Below are positions 45,448 to 53,938 of a stretch of 64,000 nt of DNA, piece after piece (the first letter of the stretch is position 1; each line of letters begins with the position of its first letter). This DNA comes from Olleya sp. Bg11-27 (GTDB lineage Bacteria; Bacteroidota; Bacteroidia; Flavobacteriales; Flavobacteriaceae): NCBI RefSeq assembly GCF_002831645.1, contig NZ_CP025117.1, positions 2,309,001 through 2,373,000 of the forward strand. Reading direction: 5' to 3'. The notes under the pieces are model-generated. The model was not told the origin of the DNA. It did no database searches and saw only the letters and a list, made by a program, of their open reading frames with translations. Position numbers and translations under genes: made by a program.

Positions 45448-47916
45448 TTAAAAACTAAACCCAAACATAAACGTATCGTTTACCAAACCACTACCTTGAT
45501 AAGCGCGCACATAATCTACACGTAAAAAACGCATTTTACCCCAACCTAAATTACTTAGTCCTAAAGAATATTCGGTGTAAGGTTTGTTTTCTTTTGTTGC
45601 TGCAGCATTAAAACCTGCAACTAGGTTAAAGTTAAGCTTATTTAATAACGGGATCTTGTTTAAAATGTACCCTTTAAAATTGTGTTCGGCATGAATTTCG
45701 GCGTAAGCCTTATTAGTGCTTAAAGCATAATAGGGTAATATTTTAAAGGCATTAATATAATTACCATCTATAACCAAATTGGTTTGATTACCGCTAAAGT
45801 GATGATAGTCTATATATGCAATATTATCCGCATTGTTAAAAATACCTCCTTTGGCTAAATAGGTTAGATCCCCTTTGTTACCAAGATTTAAGCTTTGATG
45901 AATTAAGCCTTTAAATTGATCAAAATTATAGTTGGAATTACTGCTTCCAAATCCTTTTTCGTATCCTAAATATAGTGTTGGAATTTTACTATTTGGAAGG
46001 TTGTATTTTCCAAAAGGATAACTCATATAATTCTGACCAAAGTTAATACGTGTATTAACATTAAGTTTCATGATGTTGTGCGCATCAAAAGACGCCACAC
46101 CGTTAGCAGACGGATCTATTGGGTTATTACTTGTGTAGTCTCTGTTATCTTGCGGATACCAAGCTTGGTCTGTTGTATTAAACAATGGTTTTCTGTCATT
46201 ATAACTTAAATTAGAATACAGATGTAATCCATTAAGTAGCTCTTGGCTGTAGTTTAACTGAGCAAAATTGCGATCGTAAATTTTTAAATAATTTTTTTCT
46301 GCGGTAAGCGAGTAGAATGTATTTAGGAATGGTAAACTAGAGAGATCAGGATTAAACTGTTGGACCTTACTACCTCCAGACAAAGAGATGTTTGCTCTGT
46401 TTTTTTTGTCAAAACTATAACTGATAGTTCCTGTAGCTCTTAATCGGTCATCGGACGCGCCATAATTGATGCTAGACGACATTTTAAAAGACTCGGGGCT
46501 ATCCTCTTTAAAGTATTTTCTGTAGTCAGCAGTTAAAGTACCGTTCCAACCCTGAACAGTATTATAGGCTAATTTACTGATAGGAGAGGAGATGCTGAAA
46601 TAGGTTTTTTTATACGAGTTGTTATAACTGTATCCACCTAAAATATCACCAATTTTAAATGCATTATTGACGCTGTCAATAGAATCTAGATAAGGTTTAG
46701 ATTCTCTGATTAGTTGTATGCTATCCCGTCTAACATAATCGTTAGCTTCTAAATTGGTTAATGGGACAGGTCTTTTTGTCTCCCAATAAATGGAGTCTTT
46801 TTTGTTTGCATTATCTTCAAATGATAGGACTTCTCTTGTAAAATTCTTTTTATCAAAATTTGGGTTCAGTTCATAATCGCTGTAAGCTGCTGTAAATCGG
46901 CCATCACCATTAAATCCAAAAATCCCGAATTTAAAATCAAAGATCTGTGTTGTTTTTACCCATAATTGATTGGTTTTATAATAGGTAAACGTTTGTTTGA
47001 TGTTAAATACATCCACTGCTGGTATCTGTGCTTGTTGCCCTGTTAGTGTAACATCAGTACCAAATAGGCTCCATTGGTCTTCTACAATATAGATAAAGCC
47101 TCCAAATGCTTTATCATTTTTACGTTTTGGTAGTAATTCTATCTTATTAATTAAGTTTCCTAAGTCGTCATAAAAGGTGCCTACTAATTTATATTTGTAA
47201 TAATTAAAAGCGAAATCAGAAATTGGAGAGACAATCTCGCTACCTAATTCAAAAGTGTTTTGATAAAAGTTAAATTCGACATCAGTCGCATTATTAAAAC
47301 TAAAGCCATTACTATCTCCGCTTACTTTTGAGGCGATAATAGTCTCTTTGATTGGTTTTGGTGCTTGGTATTCTAATTTAGATATGGTCTCTGACAAATA
47401 AACAATACCAGTTCTAGTGCTATCTAATGCGCCATCAAAATCACCAACCTCTTGACCTAAAACTTTTTCTGGGACATCCACCATTTTTAATAAACCTCTA
47501 GAGTAAAAGTCGGCTTTAAAAGACTTAAGCTTATTAAGGTTGTCTTTACGCTTGGCAATGGTTTGTCTGATAATTATATTGGCGGGATTTTCTTCAGAAT
47601 TTATAACAACCTCATCTAAATTGATGTCTTCTTCAGCTAGAACCGCATCCAATACAAATGGTAGTTTGGTTATTGTAACGGTCTTTTTTAACGTTTTATA
47701 ACCTAAATATTGAAACGTAATCGTGTAGTCTCCTGTTTTAGAAATGTCTAATAAATAATTACCATCATTATTTGTTGTGGTTCCTGTGTAGGTGTGTTCA
47801 ATAAAAATATTGACTACGGGAAGTGGTTCGTTTTGGTTGGAGGTTACAGTTCCTGTTATTTGAGCAAATGTAAACGTGCTCACTAAAGTAAATAGTGCTA
47901 GTAAAGAATATTTCAT
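45448..47916 (-). CDS. DUF5686 outer-membrane protein with CarboxypepD_reg-like domain
   Basis: An 822-residue outer-membrane protein. A signal peptide (ending TFAQ) is followed by a CarboxypepD_reg-like beta sandwich at about residues 20-105 (TGTVTSNQNEPLPVVNIFIE). The rest is the DUF5686 region, which ends in amphipathic beta strands and the aromatic terminus MFGFSF, expected of a beta-barrel. No TonB plug domain is seen, unlike SusC proteins. The exact role is unknown; it may be a transport or adhesion barrel. A -7 box lies 58 bases upstream. Confidence 0.88.
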   Translation of the reverse strand: MKYSLLALFTLVSTFTFAQITGTVTSNQNEPLPVVNIFIEHTYTGTTTNNDGNYLLDISKTGDYTITFQYLGYKTLKKTVTITKLPFVLDAVLAEEDINLDEVVINSEENPANIIIRQTIAKRKDNLNKLKSFKADFYSRGLLKMVDVPEKVLGQEVGDFDGALDSTRTGIVYLSETISKLEYQAPKPIKETIIASKVSGDSNGFSFNNATDVEFNFYQNTFELGSEIVSPISDFAFNYYKYKLVGTFYDDLGNLINKIELLPKRKNDKAFGGFIYIVEDQWSLFGTDVTLTGQQAQIPAVDVFNIKQTFTYYKTNQLWVKTTQIFDFKFGIFGFNGDGRFTAAYSDYELNPNFDKKNFTREVLSFEDNANKKDSIYWETKRPVPLTNLEANDYVRRDSIQLIRESKPYLDSIDSVNNAFKIGDILGGYSYNNSYKKTYFSISSPISKLAYNTVQGWNGTLTADYRKYFKEDSPESFKMSSSINYGASDDRLRATGTISYSFDKKNRANISLSGGSKVQQFNPDLSSLPFLNTFYSLTAEKNYLKIYDRNFAQLNYSQELLNGLHLYSNLSYNDRKPLFNTTDQAWYPQDNRDYTSNNPIDPSANGVASFDAHNIMKLNVNTRINFGQNYMSYPFGKYNLPNSKIPTLYLGYEKGFGSSNSNYNFDQFKGLIHQSLNLGNKGDLTYLAKGGIFNNADNIAYIDYHHFSGNQTNLVIDGNYINAFKILPYYALSTNKAYAEIHAEHNFKGYILNKIPLLNKLNFNLVAGFNAAATKENKPYTEYSLGLSNLGWGKMRFLRVDYVRAYQGSGLVNDTFMFGFSF

Positions 47917-47974
47917 TAAAGTTGGTTGTTTATTAGTATAGACGCAATTTTTTACAAAAAGGTTGCCTACACCT

Positions 47975-47982
47975 CAAACATA
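47975..47982 (-). promoter_or_regulatory. -7 box for the DUF5686 gene
   Basis: On the minus strand TATGTTTG fits TAnnTTTG, 58 bases before the ATG at 47916. Confidence 0.45.
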
Positions 47983-48066
47983 TAACTTATTGAAATTGAA
48001 TATTGTTATAGAAATTATAAATTTTGATTTCAATTTAAAAAAAGAGAAATAGAAAAAGAGGGTAAT

Positions 48067-48525
48067 TTAATTGAAAGATTTTTTAATACGATCTAAATCA
48101 CGTTTGTTATCTCTGTCCTTCATCGTTTCTCTTTTGTCGTAAAGCTTTTTTCCTTTCGCTAAAGCAACATCTAGCTTTGCTAATCCTTTTTCGTTTAAAA
48201 ATAGACGTAATGGAATAATTGTTAAACCAGAGGTGTTGACTTCTTTTAAAAGCTTTTTAAGCTCTCTTTTATTTAGTAAAAGCTTGCGTTCTGCTTTTGG
48301 CCTGTGATTATAGTAGTTACCATAGGCATACTCTTGTATGTTCATGTTTATGACAAATAACTCGCCTTTTTCATTAAACTCACAAAATGATTCTGCAATA
48401 GAAGCTTGACTATTTCTAATAGATTTAATCTCTGTTCCGGATAAAACGATTCCAGCAGTGTATTTATCTAAAATTTCATATTGAAATTTAGCCTTCTTAT
48501 TAAGTATGTTTATCTTTTTTTGCAT
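48067..48525 (-). CDS. smpB: SsrA-binding protein SmpB
   Basis: Binds tmRNA and brings it to stalled ribosomes for trans-translation. The 152-residue protein has the conserved start [20 protein letters not shown] then SGTEIKSIR, the [15 protein letters not shown] region, and the basic tail [16 protein letters not shown]. Length is typical. No ssrA gene is seen nearby. A -7 box ends five bases before the start codon. Confidence 0.95.
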   Translation of the reverse strand: MQKKINILNKKAKFQYEILDKYTAGIVLSGTEIKSIRNSQASIAESFCEFNEKGELFVINMNIQEYAYGNYYNHRPKAERKLLLNKRELKKLLKEVNTSGLTIIPLRLFLNEKGLAKLDVALAKGKKLYDKRETMKDRDNKRDLDRIKKSFN

Positions 48526-48530
48526 TAGTG

Positions 48531-48538
48531 CAAAGCTA
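48531..48538 (-). promoter_or_regulatory. -7 box abutting the smpB start
   Basis: On the minus strand TAGCTTTG fits TAnnTTTG and ends 5 bases before the ATG, suggesting a leaderless transcript. Confidence 0.4.
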
Positions 48539-48559
48539 ATAAAATAGAAGTTAAAGTAA

Positions 48560-49063
48560 TTATAATTGTTTAGTCATTTTGTGCATACCCTTAAATTGAT
48601 CTATAATTAATTCAAAATCTAGGGTGTAAGAGTCTATAATTTTAAAACCAGCTTTTTTGTAAAAATTTAAAGCTTGTATTTGTGTGTCCATGGCTTCCAA
48701 CCAAATAGTAGTGGATTGCTGTGCTTTTGCATGGTCTTCGGATACTTGCATTAATTGCTTACCTAAGCCTAGTCCTTGATAGTTTTGATCTAAATATAAA
48801 CGGTGAAGTTTAGTGGACGCCTCTGCTTTATTATACACTAATCTTAAAATACCGATGGTTTTATTATCTAATTTAATAAAATAATAATCGGCAGTTTTAA
48901 CGTTTAATTCCTGAGTTAGGTTGTTTACACTGTACTGAGAATGTATATACCAATTGCAATCCTTATTTTTCCAAAGCTGTTGGTAAGCTGGCGGATAAAT
49001 ACGTTGCATTAGTTGTAATAATACCTCATGATCAGCTAAGGTAATAGGGGTTACGCTAAGCAT
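48560..49063 (-). CDS. GNAT family N-acetyltransferase
   Basis: A 167-residue acetyltransferase. The acetyl-CoA-binding motif A is [17 protein letters not shown] at about residues 93-109, followed by [19 protein letters not shown] and [11 protein letters not shown]. Substrate unknown. Its start overlaps the stop of the histidine phosphatase gene by a base, so the pair is likely cotranscribed. Confidence 0.9.
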   Translation of the reverse strand: MLSVTPITLADHEVLLQLMQRIYPPAYQQLWKNKDCNWYIHSQYSVNNLTQELNVKTADYYFIKLDNKTIGILRLVYNKAEASTKLHRLYLDQNYQGLGLGKQLMQVSEDHAKAQQSTTIWLEAMDTQIQALNFYKKAGFKIIDSYTLDFELIIDQFKGMHKMTKQL

Positions 49064-49566
49064 TATTTTAGGTCTATAACTTGATCTGTAATTTGTCCAT
49101 TGCTAATGGTTACAATAAACAGTTTGCTATTGATCGTTTCGTCAATATCTTTGTATTTGTCTTGTTGTATTATCGCATTTACAAAACGAGGTGTGGTATT
49201 GCTGTGTCCAACAATTAAAACAGATTGGCCCTTAGTTTCTTTTTTAAACGCATCATAATCTGTGTTTTTAGGAGCGTATAAAATAATAGGTAACCTTTTG
49301 TTTATTGCTGTTGGAAAGGCTGTACTAAACGTGCGTTTGTAGTTAGTGGCGTAAATAGCATCTATTGGTTTATGTTTAAAATAGCGCTTCCATTGTCTCG
49401 CGCGACGTTTTCCTTTTCTAATTAATTCAGGATTATGGTTAGTAGCATCGCTTTTATCTTTTTCCGCATGTCTAATAAAATAATACGTTGTCGTTGTTGT
49501 ATCGTCTTGTGCTTTTACAGAAAAAGTAAAAAGCAGGACTAAAATAAGGAGTAACAGTTTTTTCAT
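49063..49566 (-). CDS. Secreted histidine phosphatase family protein
   Basis: A 167-residue protein with signal peptide MKKLLLLILVLLFTFSVKAQ. The mature part has the phosphohistidine motif FIRHAEKD near residue 32 and the second histidine in ILIVGHSNTTP. It belongs to the SixA/PGM-like branch and should sit in the periplasm or outside. Substrate unknown. Confidence 0.9.
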   Translation of the reverse strand: MKKLLLLILVLLFTFSVKAQDDTTTTTYYFIRHAEKDKSDATNHNPELIRKGKRRARQWKRYFKHKPIDAIYATNYKRTFSTAFPTAINKRLPIILYAPKNTDYDAFKKETKGQSVLIVGHSNTTPRFVNAIIQQDKYKDIDETINSKLFIVTISNGQITDQVIDLK

Positions 49567-49575
49567 AAGTCAATA

Positions 49576-50274
49576 TTAAGCTAATTCTAAAGCAATGTCG
49601 ATCATTTCTTTAAAAGTGGTCTCTCGTTCTTTACTAGTCGTTTTTTCTCCAGTAACTAACGAGTCTGAAATGGTGCATATCGTTAAGGCATTAACATTAT
49701 GCTTGGCGGCAACAGTGTATAAGCCTGCGGTTTCCATTTCTACGCAAAGGACACCAAATTTGCTCCATTTTTTATAAGATTCAAAATCGTCAGTATAAAA
49801 CTCGTCAGACGTAAACACGTTTCCGGCTTTTATTGGAATATTTTTGATTTTTGCAGTTTCTACCGCTTTTTGAAATAAGTCGAAACTGGCAGTCGGTGCA
49901 TAATCTGCACCTCCAAATCTAAGTTCGTTAACACCAGAATTTGAAGAAGCAGCCATCGCTAAAACGACGTCTCTAATTTTTATATGTTCTTGATATGATC
50001 CAGCGCTACCGACACGTATCAAGTTTTTAACTCCAAATTGTGTGATTAATTCATGGGCATAAATTGAAATACTAGGGACTCCCATTCCTGTTCCCATTAC
50101 AGAGACGCGTTTACCATGATATGTTCCTGTGTAACCAAGCATACCTCTAACCTTGTTAAAACAAATAGGATTTTCAAAAAAAGTTTCGGCAATCCATTTA
50201 GCACGCAAAGGATCTCCTGGTAACAATATAGTCTCTGCAACATCGCCTTTTTTGGCGCCAATATGTATGCTCAT
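49576..50274 (-). CDS. deoD: Purine-nucleoside phosphorylase DeoD
   Basis: Splits purine nucleosides with phosphate into base and ribose-1-phosphate. The 232-residue protein has [20 protein letters not shown] at the start, [12 protein letters not shown], the [12 protein letters not shown] region, [18 protein letters not shown], and the catalytic aspartate in CTISDSL. Length and motifs fit the hexameric DeoD type. It lies just downstream of deoC, which fits a nucleoside catabolic unit. Confidence 0.95.
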   Translation of the reverse strand: MSIHIGAKKGDVAETILLPGDPLRAKWIAETFFENPICFNKVRGMLGYTGTYHGKRVSVMGTGMGVPSISIYAHELITQFGVKNLIRVGSAGSYQEHIKIRDVVLAMAASSNSGVNELRFGGADYAPTASFDLFQKAVETAKIKNIPIKAGNVFTSDEFYTDDFESYKKWSKFGVLCVEMETAGLYTVAAKHNVNALTICTISDSLVTGEKTTSKERETTFKEMIDIALELA

Positions 50275-50312
50275 TTTATGGTGTTATTAAGTTGAAATTT
50301 TTAGTCTTGGAA

Positions 50313-50981
50313 TTAGTATTTATTGTCGGCAGAAGCAGTGCCGGTAACAATTGCAATGCCGTTAGAGGTTCCAATGCGTTCTACACCTAAATTAATGTAT
50401 TGCATTGCTGTAGTTGTGTCTCTAATGCCTCCAGACGCTTTTATTTTGGTGTTGCCATTACCAATAGCATTTTTCATTAAGGTCACTGCTTGGATGGTTG
50501 CGCCTCCTGTACCAAATCCAGTTGATGTTTTGATAAAATCGGCACCAGCTTTAATGGCTAGTTCGCTGGCTTTAGTAATTTCGTGGTCTTCTAAATAACA
50601 CGTTTCTAAAATTACTTTCAAGGTGTTATTAGGCATGATTTGTTTTATTGCCTTTATATCTTGATAGACGGCCTCAAAATCAGTGCTTTTTAATAGTCCG
50701 ATATTTAGGACCATATCAATCTCATCAGCGCCCTCTTTTAAAGCTTGTTTTGTTTCTTCAACTTTGGCAATAGTACTCATTGCTCCTAATGGAAATCCAA
50801 TAACACTGCACACGTTAACTGTGCTGTTTTTTAATTCGGCTTTAGCCAAGCTAACATAACAACTATTTATACAAACAGAAAAGAAATTATTATCGATAGC
50901 TTCTTTACAAAGGGTAATAATATCTGTTTTTGTAGCTGTTGCTTTTAATATCGTGTGATCAATATATTTATTTAAATTCAT
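50313..50981 (-). CDS. deoC: Deoxyribose-phosphate aldolase DeoC
   Basis: Cleaves 2-deoxyribose-5-phosphate to glyceraldehyde-3-phosphate and acetaldehyde. The protein, about 222 residues long, has YIDHTILKATAT at the start, CSVIGFPLGAM, EIDMVLNIG, and the Schiff-base lysine K151 in FIKTSTGFG. I chose ATG at 50981 over the TTG at 50987, which lies inside a -7 box. Works with DeoD in nucleoside salvage. Confidence 0.95.
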   Translation of the reverse strand: MNLNKYIDHTILKATATKTDIITLCKEAIDNNFFSVCINSCYVSLAKAELKNSTVNVCSVIGFPLGAMSTIAKVEETKQALKEGADEIDMVLNIGLLKSTDFEAVYQDIKAIKQIMPNNTLKVILETCYLEDHEITKASELAIKAGADFIKTSTGFGTGGATIQAVTLMKNAIGNGNTKIKASGGIRDTTTAMQYINLGVERIGTSNGIAIVTGTASADNKY

Positions 50982-50984
50982 AAT

Positions 50985-50992
50985 CAAATTTA
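50985..50992 (-). promoter_or_regulatory. -7 box abutting the deoC start
   Basis: On the minus strand TAAATTTG fits TAnnTTTG and ends 3 bases before the ATG at 50981. This favours a leaderless mRNA and the ATG start. Confidence 0.4.
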
Positions 50993-51072
50993 CACTTTTT
51001 GAAAAAGAGTTTTCATGATTATAGTCATAAAATAAAAATGTTATTAACTTTAGACATTACAAATAGTGTACT

Positions 51073-52545
51073 ATGAATATTGAAAAAGAATACGATTTAA
51101 TTTGTGTTGGCGGTGGAATAATGAGTGCAACGTTGGCGCTAATCTCTAAGATATTAAAACCCGATTTAAAAGTTTTAATTGTCGAACGTTTAGATGCTGT
51201 TGCTCAAGAGAGTTCTGCTGCATGGAATAATGCAGGTACAGGTCATTCTGCTTTGTGTGAATTAAATTATTGTCCTGAAGAAGAGGGGCAGGTTGTAATA
51301 GAGAAAGCAATAAAAATTTGCCAACAGTTTGAAGAGTCAAAGCAATTTTGGAGTTATTTGGTAGCGGAAGGTTTATTGGAAGATCCAGATGGTTTTATTT
51401 CTGCTGTGCCACACCATAGTTGGGTGTTGGGTCAAGAGAATTCTGATTATTTAGAACAACGTTTTGAAACCATGAAAAAACATTTTATGTTTGATACCAT
51501 TCAGTTTACAAAAGATAAAAGTAAAATGAAAGAATGGTTTCCTTTAATTATGCATGATAGGGAAGAAGATGAGGTTATGGCAGCTTCTAGAATCGATAGA
51601 GGGACAGAGGTTAATTATGGGGCATTGACTAAGGCTCTATTTAATATTTTAGAAACTAAATTTGATACACCTGTCTATTGTAATATGGAAGTTAAAGATA
51701 TTGATCCTAGTCCAGATATTGATTGGACTGTTGAGGTTGAAAATCTGAAAACTAAAGAACAGTATAATTTAGAGTCTAAACACGTTTTTATTGGAGCAGG
51801 TGGCGGAAGCTTATTATTGCTACAAAAAGTAGAAATTGAAGAAAAAGAAGGGTACGGTGGTTTTCCGATAAGTGGTGAGTGGTTAGTTTGTAAAAATGAA
51901 GCACTTATAAAACAACACAATGCTAAAGTATACAGTAAGGCCGGGTTGGGAGATCCACCAATGTCTACGCCGCATTTAGACACACGCTTTATTAATGGTA
52001 AACGCGAATTATTATTTGGTCCTTTTGCAGGTTTTAGTCCTAAGTTTTTAAAAGCGGGCTCTAATTTTGATTTGTTTAAGTCTGTTAAGTTTGATAATAT
52101 TTCGCCATTATTAGGCGCTTTTTGGCATAATTTACCTCTAACTAGATATTTGATCGAGCAAGTGACTTCATCTCATGAAGATCGTATGACCGAGTTACGA
52201 AAGTTTGTAAAAGATGCAAATAGTGATGATTGGGAAATTTTAGTAGCAGGGCAACGTGTTCAAATTATTAAAAAAGATGAGTTTGAAGGTGGGGTTTTGC
52301 AATTTGGTACAGAAGTGGTCAGTAGTAAAAATGGAAGCATTACTTGCTTGTTGGGTGCTTCTCCTGGAGCCTCTACAGCAACATCGGTTATGTTAGAAGT
52401 ATTAGAGAAAGCATTTCCTGAGGTATTACATTCTGAAAATGGAAAAAAAATAATGAATAAAATGATTCCTTTTTTTAATACAGAGGTTACTGAGGCGTTG
52501 TTTAAAGCACAGTTGGATATAAGTAAGAGGGCTTTAAAACTGTAA
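51073..52545 (+). CDS. mqo: Malate:quinone oxidoreductase
   Basis: FAD enzyme that oxidises malate to oxaloacetate and passes electrons to quinone in the membrane, feeding the TCA cycle and respiration. The 490-residue protein has the FAD motif DLICVGGGIMSATLA at residues of about 8-22, SSAAWNNAGTGHSALCELNY, and the C-terminal LLGASPGASTATSVMLEVLE. All fit Mqo. It begins a plus-strand pair with the HEAT gene. Length is normal. Confidence 0.96.
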   Translation: MNIEKEYDLICVGGGIMSATLALISKILKPDLKVLIVERLDAVAQESSAAWNNAGTGHSALCELNYCPEEEGQVVIEKAIKICQQFEESKQFWSYLVAEGLLEDPDGFISAVPHHSWVLGQENSDYLEQRFETMKKHFMFDTIQFTKDKSKMKEWFPLIMHDREEDEVMAASRIDRGTEVNYGALTKALFNILETKFDTPVYCNMEVKDIDPSPDIDWTVEVENLKTKEQYNLESKHVFIGAGGGSLLLLQKVEIEEKEGYGGFPISGEWLVCKNEALIKQHNAKVYSKAGLGDPPMSTPHLDTRFINGKRELLFGPFAGFSPKFLKAGSNFDLFKSVKFDNISPLLGAFWHNLPLTRYLIEQVTSSHEDRMTELRKFVKDANSDDWEILVAGQRVQIIKKDEFEGGVLQFGTEVVSSKNGSITCLLGASPGASTATSVMLEVLEKAFPEVLHSENGKKIMNKMIPFFNTEVTEALFKAQLDISKRALKL

Positions 52546-52558
52546 TAATAAAAACGTA

Positions 52559-53371
52559 TTGAATATATCACAAAATTATACAGCAGACAAGATTTTTACT
52601 AGGCTTTTGACAAATAAGTCTAGTAAGAATTATTGGAGTTATGTTAGTGAATTGAGGAAGCGTAAAACGGAAGCTGTTTTTGAGAGAAGTGTATCGTTAA
52701 TACATTCTGTTAGTTTAAAAGATCGGATTTTAGGTGTTGATATTTTGTCTCAATTTGGTTACCCGAGATTACATAAAAAAGAAATTATCAATATTCTTTT
52801 TAAACTTTTGGAAACGGAGGTTGATAGAAAAATGGTGTCATCAATTTTTTATGGGATTAGTCATAATAATGAGAAATTGACTAAAAAACAAATACATTTA
52901 ATTTGTAAATTTAAGAATCATAAAAGTGTGTATGTTAGACATGCTTTAGTTGCTGTGTTAAGCACTGTAGAGGATGAAAAAGCATATGATGTTCTGATAA
53001 TGTTGTCAACTGATAAGGACTCTAATATTAGGGATTGGGCTACTTTTGGGTTAGGTAGTCAAAATGATACTGATACAGAAAAAATTAGAGCAGCATTGTG
53101 GAAAAGAATTTCTGATAAAGATGACGACACTAGATTTGAAGCTATTTCTGGTTTAGCCCAGAGGAAGGATAAACGCATTAAAAATATATTACTAAAAGAA
53201 CTTGAAAATATTGAAGCACATGTTTCGTTAGTATTAGAATCAATTGAAGCCTTAGAGGATCAAAGTTTTATTCCAATTTTAGAACAAAAAATAAAAGAGA
53301 ATCGAACATTAAAGGAGGTTAATGAAGATGAGCTTCTTACCGCTTTGAATGCGTTAAAAGGGGCTAATTAA
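52559..53371 (+). CDS. HEAT-repeat protein
   Basis: A 270-residue protein, helical throughout, with HEAT/PBS-lyase-like repeats: SLKDRILGVDILSQFG, VYVRHALVAVLSTVEDEKA, SNIRDWATFGLGSQ, DDDTRFEAISGLAQRKD, and SLVLESIEALEDQSF. The start is TTG; the next ATG (MVSSIF) is too far in. It follows mqo after 13 bases. A protein-binding scaffold; partner unknown. Confidence 0.85.
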   Translation: MNISQNYTADKIFTRLLTNKSSKNYWSYVSELRKRKTEAVFERSVSLIHSVSLKDRILGVDILSQFGYPRLHKKEIINILFKLLETEVDRKMVSSIFYGISHNNEKLTKKQIHLICKFKNHKSVYVRHALVAVLSTVEDEKAYDVLIMLSTDKDSNIRDWATFGLGSQNDTDTEKIRAALWKRISDKDDDTRFEAISGLAQRKDKRIKNILLKELENIEAHVSLVLESIEALEDQSFIPILEQKIKENRTLKEVNEDELLTALNALKGAN

Positions 53372-53425
53372 ACGAAATCATAGTGTTTTTAATCAATTTG
53401 CATATAGCTAAAATTTAGATATGCT

Positions 53426-53836
53426 CTAATCCACTAAAAAATCACTGGATTTTGTTTTATTTTTATCTTTAATAATTTCACTGACCCAATAGATAGCATC
53501 ACTTAGATTGTCAAAAGTATTAAAAGGTCTATTGTGAAATTTATTTTCAAATATAGATATTTCTCTCATTTTTTCATCAACAGTGATTACTGCAAAAGCG
53601 ACTAGATTTGGTAGTTTTTCAGCTGCAGTATAGACTAATGGGTTGACAGAATAAGAGTTGATTCTATTGGATATAAAAGCGAAATTTTTATTATCAAAAT
53701 GCTTTTTAATGATTTCGACAAATAGCTCTGTTTCTTCATCATTTATAAAAGCACCTTCTTTGACTTGTTTGATCAGAAAGTCGTCAAAAACGTAAACATC
53801 AGTATTACCTATGTCGTAAAAATGGAACAGTCCCAT
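53426..53836 (-). CDS. STAS/SpoIIAA-like protein
   Basis: A 136-residue protein whose pattern (DIGNTDVYVFDDFLIKQVKE, then FAFISNRINSYSVNPLVYTA, then NLVAFAVITVDEKM) resembles the STAS/SpoIIAA-like alpha/beta proteins of Bacteroidota. No signal peptide. The family call is by impression; no key residue could be checked. It stands alone, convergent with the HEAT gene. Confidence 0.6.
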   Translation of the reverse strand: MGLFHFYDIGNTDVYVFDDFLIKQVKEGAFINDEETELFVEIIKKHFDNKNFAFISNRINSYSVNPLVYTAAEKLPNLVAFAVITVDEKMREISIFENKFHNRPFNTFDNLSDAIYWVSEIIKDKNKTKSSDFLVD

Positions 53837-53938
53837 GTAGTATTTTGGTTTTGGTTAGTCGTTTAATTTATTGAAGATACCATTAAATATGGAATAAGTA
53901 AAATCTAAAATTAGATTTTACAACTACAGTAGCACTAT

